In this document: positions 56,981-64,000 of the stretch, piece by piece
How the letters are laid out: each line of letters begins with the position of its first letter
Numbering within the stretch: position 1 is the first letter of the stretch
Source: Paramacrobiotus metropolitanus
Lineage: Eukaryota; Tardigrada; Eutardigrada; Parachela; Macrobiotidae
Reading direction: 5' to 3'
NCBI RefSeq assembly: GCF_019649055.1
Contig: NW_026570233.1
Location: 1,116,001-1,180,000 of the forward strand
DNA: 64,000 nucleotides
Program-made: the position numbers and the translations under genes
Notes under the pieces: model-generated
Told to the model about the DNA's origin: nothing
Database searches by the model: none
What the model saw: only the letters and a program-made list of their open reading frames with translations

Positions 56981-57985
56981 CTAGAGTGTCTTGACGAGGG
57001 CAGGATACTCCGGAGGATCAGTCTGCCGCGAGCAGCATCCCGTTCCGTGGCACTTTCCCGCTCCGTGGTACGGTGCCACGGTTGGAATCCCCAAAGCCAC
57101 CCACGAAGGTCACAGAAAGTCACCCCAAAGCCACCCACGAAGTCTGTTAACGCGTCGGGAAATTTGACGCAATTAAACCAGTAGAAATTCCAACAGTTTT
57201 TTAAATTCCATAACAAATGGAAAGTTGAGGTCAATGAAGTTGTGGATGGTTGTGTGTAACGATACAAGCTAGTGCGTCTTTAAATTTTGGAGTACGGTTG
57301 AAATCGCAAGAAAAAGCGAGACAAATGTTTGTCGGCCTGAACAATTGGCCGAAGTGGGGCCATGCAACGCGGTTTTCTGATTACGCCAGGCCACTAGGAT
57401 AATATGGTCGTCAAAAATCTGGACTTTTGTTATCATAAACCCGCCTTCGCTCAAAAGTGCAAAAGTCTGAACCCGTTAGCGTTTGATGTAAAAATTGTAG
57501 AATAGTAAAGGATGAGATGCAATCAACAGAAGTATTATTGAAATTAATTTTAATGTTTGTAAAGTTTGGGGGAAATTGAAAAGAACTTGGGGAACATTTA
57601 GGGAGAACTGAAATTTGAAGTTGTTTTTGAGAAGGTCTCTGACTCTCTGTTGAATTTAGGTACGTGAAAAATACTGAAAAACACTGAACGCGCGAAAAAT
57701 ACTGAATTTGAAGTTTGTCAGTTTTAAAAATAATAGAATCGATTCTATTTAAAAAATTTTACGGGCGACGCCAGATTTTAACCGACGTAAACTTGACGGA
57801 CGTAACTTTCAAACCATATCCGGAAATGTGGTTGCGCAGAACAATTAAGTCACGTGCAGTGTGACGGAGATGTGAAAGTGTTTATCGTCGCAAAATCTCG
57901 TCTGTTTCGTGAGAAGATACGGTCTGAACCTCACCTGCTTTTCATCAAAGACTGATACTGTGGCACAATACTGCAACTTCCGTAT
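56981..57985. other. No gene recognised; short direct repeat
   Basis: CCCCAAAGCCACCCACGAAG occurs twice, about 34 bp apart (57090 and 57124), in what may be the LINE 5' UTR. The rest has no recognisable feature. Confidence 0.4.
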
Positions 57986-58173
57986 GCAATGTGTATTGCG
58001 TTCATTAAGAATCAAGGGCGCCGGGCAGCGATGTTTACGTCATTTTCGCCTGCCGCCCAGAGTCGGGCTAGAAAATTAACAACATGGGTGACGAAGATCA
58101 ATGTTAACGTTGTTATACGTGCACCCAGTCTGTTGAGTTTTTGCGTCAGGTTCCAGCGAACCGTGACAGCGTA

Positions 58174-58221
58174 CCTATATGCGGTACGAGTATACGACGG
58201 ATATCCGTCGTAGCATATAGG
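58174..58221. repeat. Palindrome with 20-bp perfect core
   Basis: TACGACGGATATCCGTCGTA at 58193-58212 is a perfect palindrome. CCTATATGC (58174-58182) and GCATATAGG (58213-58221) form an outer stem with a one-sided 10-nt gap. Confidence 0.85.
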
Positions 58222-58649
58222 AAACTGTAGCTTCGGTTTTCGGTCAACGCATTCCTGTATAAACAAAGGAAAATTATGACCGTCTCCAGCCTAATTGGTC
58301 AGCTCATGCAACATGATGCAAGCCAGTTGTCTACTTGGCTTGGACCTGTTGTACAATACAGTTGTAGTCTGACGTATCTACAGATAGCAGTCAGTGGTGT
58401 GTGACGCTGGTTGTTTCGCCAGATTGACCATGTGCTTGCACTGACATCACTGATATCAAAATGTGTGTAGTGTCTGCAGAGTGTAGACTGTAGGATAAAG
58501 CTCATGCTCAAATTCAAGTAACAGATGTGCGAATTAATTGACTAAATAATTTTACTGCTTATTGAACATTAATAATGTTTTATTTAGGCAATAGCCAATT
58601 AACAGAACAACAAGCCTGCGCTGATAAATACTAATTAAGAATTTCGAAT

Positions 58650-58892
58650 TTACGCATTGAAGAAACAACCAAAATCATTACTGTCACTTCCAACTTTCGA
58701 TCGAGCGTTTAATGTACCCAGGACAGCGGCTGCATTTCCCCTAACAACAGCGAGACTAAAACGTTGTCTTAGGAAGGCAGTGGATCGAGATTCGCCGGTT
58801 AAATCGCGGATTTTTCTACCGACGAAGCGTATCATCTCAGCAAAGGCAGGCCCAAAAGTTCCAACATTAATAATGATTGGAACCTGACGCAC
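58650..58892 (-). mobile_element. LINE 3' fragment (copy 4 of the same family)
   Basis: Encodes VPIIINVGTFGPAFAEMIRF and GESRSTAFLRQRFSLAVVRG, then NAAAVLGTLNARSK, matching the C-terminus of the copies at 41.4 and 54.1 kb. About 240 bp remain. Confidence 0.82.
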
Positions 58893-59095
58893 TGCGGTTT
58901 TAGCGTGCCACGCAGTGTGTCATTAACCAAACGAAAAACAGCCAAAAACCATTCTGCTTAATATTCACGAAGTATTATACGTACTTAGCGATATTTCGAT
59001 GATCTGCTAATATGACTGCGCCTTATAGCGCCGGTATCAAATTACCGTTGTTAACCTGTACGGCGGGCAGAGATGTTAACGATTGTAGACTGCAA

Positions 59096-60772
59096 TTAAC
59101 GCGAAGTGGCTAGCAACTCGGTCCTTTTGCGAAAACGGTCATACCGCCAGCGCGTTACACTTTTAGACAACACTGTAGCATATGCCACATAAAGAAGTGA
59201 TTTTTGTACTTTAAAATGGGATCAATAATAGTAAAGCATGTGTTGTTGCCGATAAATTAGCTTTTAAAGTGAAAAATTTGAAGTCGATTTTTACAGAGTA
59301 CAGATTCGAAAAAAATATTCTGAAACGGCCATTTTATAGATCGAAGTATTAGAAGCTTATTATACGGACAGAATTTTGATTGATAAAAAACAGGAAAAGA
59401 AAAAAAATCAGGGGTGCCAAGGAAGTGCTTGGGGCACTCTGCCCCTGGATATTTCTGACCATATCTGCCGAACGAAGCCCTAAATAGAAATTCTGTCCGT
59501 ATAATAAGCTTAGACTGCGGTACTGCATTTATTGCGATTTTATTTGTAATTTTTGGTAACTAAATGTATTTACAGCGCCTTTTCAAAGTTTTTTTACGTT
59601 TTGTTCACTGTTAGCTTGCAAAAGTACACCTCTTTCTTGGCTTCGGTGGCGGTACGGAGAAGTGTTGGCTGCCGCACCGGCGCACACAAGCACTTGCACA
59701 TGTGGAGCAACGCAGAACAGGCAGGCAGCCATAGAATTGCACTTGCAGCCACAGACGCTAAAACGAAAGACTGCAATAAGACAGCAGATCTGCGCTTATG
59801 GAGTCTTTTGTTTCTGTTTCTTGTCAACAAGCTCAACAAAACTGGATGAGGCAGTGGTAGATTGACTAGATTCTGATCGCACCTTACTGCGATTATTTCA
59901 AGGCAAACCATTGATGTCGGTAGTGATTGAAGAAATATTATGCCATCACTCACAATAAGTGCGGCGCGAGCAGTTATTTTTCTGTTCACCTAACGTGCCC
60001 TCCTTTACCAGATGTACAACTTCACTTTTTTACTTGCTAACGAAAAGGATATCATCATTACTAGTGGTGGTTGTTAACCACATCATTGCACCGAGCGCGA
60101 GCGTCGGTCCGCTGTGAAACTATGAATCGACATGGCGCACCGCGAATCCAGTTCTGATGGCGCTCTTCGGGGATGGTGTAACCAGCCGCTGGTTACCAGC
60201 GTATATGTAATATAAGCTCGTTGGTACAAGTTTTGCGCTGGCATGTTCCAGTTTATTGTTAAGATCCCGTGATCTACTGTCAATCTGGGAAACTACACTC
60301 AGTAAAACACTACAGAACACTACATTTGAAAACATTCAAAAAAGATTTCGCTGTGGATAAAAACAAATGGTTTTATCGAAATTCTGACCAGAAAATTTTG
60401 TGCTGAAGTATTAACGACACCAAGTATTATTGCGCGCTTCCAGTACCATTAGAAAACGATGTTAATGACATCCTTCAAACAGCGCGTACGCTATGAAACA
60501 CCACTGCCAATGGAAATGAAAATTTGTGGAATTGGAAAAGCGTGACTGACACTTTTCGTGGGCGACAGACAAACTCTGCTACGGGAAGCGTATACTCTGC
60601 TATGGAATGCTATGAATGCGTGCATCGCTTGACGAAGGCTTAGAGTAGCACCTCGCGCTTCGCGCTCGGTGCAGACAATGATTGCATTATGTAGTAAAAA
60701 ACACGCTCTATAATATGAGCTATGGTGATTTTTGGGAATTATTTTTAAAATTCGCTAGCCACTTCGCGTTAA
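59096..60772. mobile_element. Possible 1.68-kb element with 19-bp perfect inverted ends
   Basis: TTAACGCGAAGTGGCTAGC at 59096-59114 and its exact complement at 60754-60772. No target duplication was found and no transposase recognised. A smaller MITE lies inside. The end is related to TTAACGCGAGG at 39.2 and 47.6 kb. Confidence 0.55.
59353..59511. mobile_element. 159-bp MITE with 24-bp perfect inverted ends
   Basis: The ends 59353-59376 and 59488-59511 are exact complements (AAGCTTATTATACGGACAGA plus four more bases). The interior has an imperfect GGGGTGCC/GGGGCACTC hairpin. Perfect ends suggest a recent insertion. AG flanks both sides; no longer duplication. Confidence 0.85.
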
Positions 60773-60925
60773 GATGTCTATATTATAATTACTTGCCCAA
60801 ATACATGATAATCCTTTTATGTCGTCAACGATAACGCTTAATAAAACAGTACAGTAGAATAGCTGGATTAAGTAAACCATCCTACACTGGCGTGGAAACC
60901 ACAGTCTTACGCATCAGCTATCAAG

Positions 60926-61300
60926 ATGGCGCCGAAGGTTGTGCGTGGCACGCGGACTGAAACGAGTGACAGACCCTCGAGGGAACTGACAGAAACGCTA
61001 CAAGCGAAGTTAGCGAACCACCAGAGACATGCGGACTTTTGTGTGAGAGGTATCCCACGGGTCGAGGATTCGAAGTTTGACAGTGTTAACGACTATAATG
61101 CATTCACTGCCAAACAGCTGGAACATGAAGGAATTCTCACAAGATTTGTAAGTGTATACGTTCCTGCTCGTGGTGATCGACGATCTTCCACGTTTGCCCG
61201 CATTGGTACGTTTAAGACATAGCGAAAAAGGTTTTGGAACTTGAGATTTGGCCGACAAATGTGTTTGTAAGGGAGTGGGTGTACTGACCAGGGCACATTT
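60926..61300 (+). pseudogene. Unrecognised protein-coding sequence, copy A
   Basis: The frame from ATG 60926 encodes 98 residues: a basic start (MAPKVVRGTRTETSDRPSRE), then FCVRGIPRVEDSKFDSVNDY, FVSVYVPARGDRRSS and FARIGTFK. It stops at 61222, but the coding pattern continues one base shifted (AKKVLELEIWPTNVFV). A second, diverged copy lies at 63720-64000, so this is a real family. It is not identified. A LINE ORF1-like RNA-binding protein is one weak possibility, from the GIPR ... FARIGTFK ... KKVLELE pattern. Confidence 0.5.
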
Positions 61301-63715
61301 TCCGGGAGTAAATTCAAAAAGATCTCATCTCTTGTAAAAAGATAATATGCTACCGTAGTATGTTTAAAATATTATTCCATCTGCCATGGTCAATGGGCGT
61401 GGCCAAAACAGAATTTAACAAAAAATTCTACACTGTGCTGTAGCGGCGGGTGTAGCCTGTGGCAGTGCACCTACCGCTTCGTACGTTATTACGTTATCGA
61501 ACAATTTGTACAAGGCCAGATTAACTTACCAACTCGTTGAAAACTTTTATCATTCTGTTGACTTCAAAATGTTTATTCAGAAGTTTATTCAAAACGTTTA
61601 TCTGTGAACATCAAGAAGATGATCCACAATATCCACACATAGTTATATAGCACTCTACGGCTTTGGATTTAAGTTATTAACAACTTTATGAAGTGCGCTG
61701 TGATCATTATTCACCGTTTCAGGTGATGTTACAGTTTACGCTTACTTTTTCAGTAGAAAAGGATTTGCACTGCTCTACATTTGTTTGCACTGCACTGCTC
61801 TATATATATAATTCCCCTATATATGTTTGACATCATAATGCGGTTTTACTGATTGTTATAACTTTATTGTAATACTACGACAGTTACTATCAAAATTCTG
61901 CGTCGCATTTGTGAACATGGTTGCCGGGCTAAAGTGCTCACACATGCAGGTAAGATCCGTACAGTAAATCGGATTATTTTAGCCCACATTTGCCACTCGT
62001 GAACAGTGCCGGTGCCGGTCAGGAATATGGTTAGGTATATGCTTGCTTTCATATTTTGTAATATTGGTCTTATTTCTGATATTTATTTCTAATATTTTGA
62101 TAACTGATATTTTTTGATACTTCCAAACATTGGGCCTACTTTGCCATTTTTACATCCTATTTATTTTTTGCGCGCGGATGCCGGGCAGGGATGCTTACGT
62201 TGTAAAACTGTGCGGTAACCGGATACCGCAAGGCGCTAACATCAACCGCTCTCGTATGCAGATCAGAAGCGCTGCTACTCTCCATGGCTGCATGCATGGG
62301 GCTCGCATTACTGCATTACGATCGTGAACATGGGTGCCGGGTGGGGATATTCACGTTTGTGGGCACGCGTGCCGCTTAATGGCCTGCCTAATGAATATGA
62401 AATTAAGTCGTTTATTTGTATTCTAATTAGTCTTTAAAATTAGAATTAGAATTCCGCTCGTCGGCTTGTAACATTTATGAGCCAAAAACCATAATGTGAC
62501 TCATAAGTCATAAATAGGAACAGCAGCTGTTAAAAAGTTGCGGAACAGACACCCAGCGCTTTATTATAATTATACCCAATAAAATATAAGAATTTTTTAA
62601 ACACTTTTTTATACAGGCACAATATCCCGAAAATTCGCTAAGAGTAACGGCCATGGGTAAAAATTAGGTTTAAGAAGCAGCATAGACATTTAAGAACTCA
62701 AAAGGCGGCCGAATAAAAAATCTCGTCTACATTAGTCGTCGCAGGTTTACAAAAATTTACTTGTAAATATTTTCATTGATTATTAATGAATGGTCATATC
62801 CAGACAGTAAACTCTTTCCGGTCTCCATCTAGTACTCGTACCTAGGGCGTGACCTCTTGGGCTTCGGTAAGTACGTACATGAAAACGAAATGTGTCTTTA
62901 TGTTTTCTTATGTTTTACGAAAGAATAAGTTAAGCTGTAGCTGCTGTTGTATACAATCGTTATGTTTGACGCCGATATGCCGCGACACTAAATAATTGTA
63001 TATTGTGGACTTCTGGCCATTATGGATGTAGAGAGCATTCGTGAATCGTGAAGGATTGAACGCTGCTGTCGCTGCAGCACGGCAGGGTGTCATAAAGCAC
63101 CATGAACGGTTTACAATTTCTAGTAATGCGTTGTATTAGTAGGTTTTTAGAGTAGTTCATAATTATATTATCGTTTTCAAAATACTGGGGTTGTTAACAA
63201 CTTCATCTTCCAGTAAAATTTAGTTTTGTAATAAATTCAGGTCCTTAGTTCCTCTGCAAGTACAATACTGTACTGAAGTTCTGCACTTGATAAGTCTTCA
63301 GTCTTTAAGGATTCACCCATTTCTGTCGATTTCCATAAACTTTTGTTTACTAAGTGTTCCGGCCTTTTCGGCTTTTAGCCAAGTGCCTCAGTCGTGGTAT
63401 CACTTTTTTTGATACCTTATGTCCGCTTAGCATATGTCTCGAAAGTTAGATTAGATGAAAACTGCAAAAATGTATAGGCATTGCAGTCTGTCTTTTACGC
63501 CCAACGAAACAAATTCCAAAAGTACAAAACAAAGAGAGCGACTTATTGATTCCATCCCATGGAACTCAACCTGCAGGTCAATAATTTTATAATCTTCACG
63601 GCTTTTGAACAACACTGATTTGGAATAAGTTCATGTACTCACTTGTAGCTTGACTTATAACTGCCTACAGACAGCAGGAATTGCCGCTTCAAATGTCACA
63701 CATGGGTCATGACCA
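61301..63715. other. No gene recognised
   Basis: AT-rich. The motif TGCCGGG followed by G(G/C)GATG.TTACG recurs near 62178 and 62337, with a related site near 58020, a small dispersed repeat. Nothing else was recognised. Confidence 0.4.
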
Positions 63716-63719
63716 CTTT

Positions 63720-64000
63720 AGCGAAAACAAACTATCGTCAAACACCAGTACAACCCACGCGAGGTTTGGGTACGAGACATGCCTCGCCTGGAAAATTCAG
63801 TGTTTGCTAATGTGAAGGAATATAACGAGTTTATCGCCAGCGAATAAACAGTGAAGGGATTCCAACCCGATTTGTAAGTGCGTTCATTTTTCCTCGAGGA
63901 GACAAGCGTACCATTTACGTTTGCGCGAATTGGCATATTCAAGGACGACGCTGACAAAATTCTGCAACCTGAAATTTTGCCTTGCAAAGTTTGTGTCCGA
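63720..64000 (+). pseudogene. Unrecognised protein-coding sequence, copy B, cut by the window end
   Basis: Plus-strand translations give EVWVRDMPRLENSVFANVKE, then in another frame EGIPTRFVSAFIFPRGDK, then FTFARIGIFKDDADKILQPE. These align in order with copy A at 60926. Frame changes separate the pieces, so this copy is decayed. It continues beyond base 64000 (LPCKVCVR). Confidence 0.5.

Overview
This is a gene-poor, AT-rich, repeat-dominated stretch of a eukaryotic genome, most likely an invertebrate animal. The evidence is an immunoglobulin-domain gene with an animal-style phase-1 splice acceptor, short spliceosomal introns (about 39 to 140 bp) inside transposon genes, and a mixed transposon load: PIF/Harbinger, Helitron, hAT, Tc1/mariner-like, and LINEs with a restriction-like endonuclease. 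The phylum cannot be named from this sequence alone. No tRNA, rRNA or CRISPR array was recognised.

Layout. 1-471 is the tail of a fossil tyrosine-recombinase element cut by the window edge. 1.26-4.7 kb and 16.6-26.3 kb belong to one composite repeat family: a ~250-300 bp box ending in a GGCCTCCGGCC core plus degenerate ~29-bp minisatellites. An inverted outlier lies at 42.4-43.6 kb. 5.18-7.94 kb is a nearly intact two-gene PIF/Harbinger transposon. 8.04-12.48 kb is a decayed Helitron whose Rep/helicase reads through if four short introns are removed. 12.5-15.9 kb holds small inverted-repeat elements, one nested in another. A long ATT/ATGATT microsatellite (26.3-26.7 kb) lies next to the only convincing host gene, a two-Ig-domain, probably secreted protein on the minus strand (27.19-28.04 kb, possible signal-peptide exon near 30.05 kb). 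28.9-36.3 kb has two hAT-type elements with exact 8-bp target duplications, a 615-bp element with tandem-repeat arms, and a foldback. 38.1-61.2 kb contains four copies of one LINE family, minisatellites, MITEs and a GC-richer block without identifiable product. The last 4 kb carries two diverged copies of an unrecognised protein-coding sequence.

Apart from the Ig gene the coding content serves mobile elements: transposase plus trihelix-like accessory protein for Harbinger, HUH Rep plus PIF1-like helicase for the Helitron, zinc finger/RT/endonuclease for the LINEs. No new defence or metabolic system is supported. The least explained structures are the composite box/minisatellite family, the 16-bp tandem-arm element, and the duplicated unknown reading frame at 60.9 and 63.8 kb.
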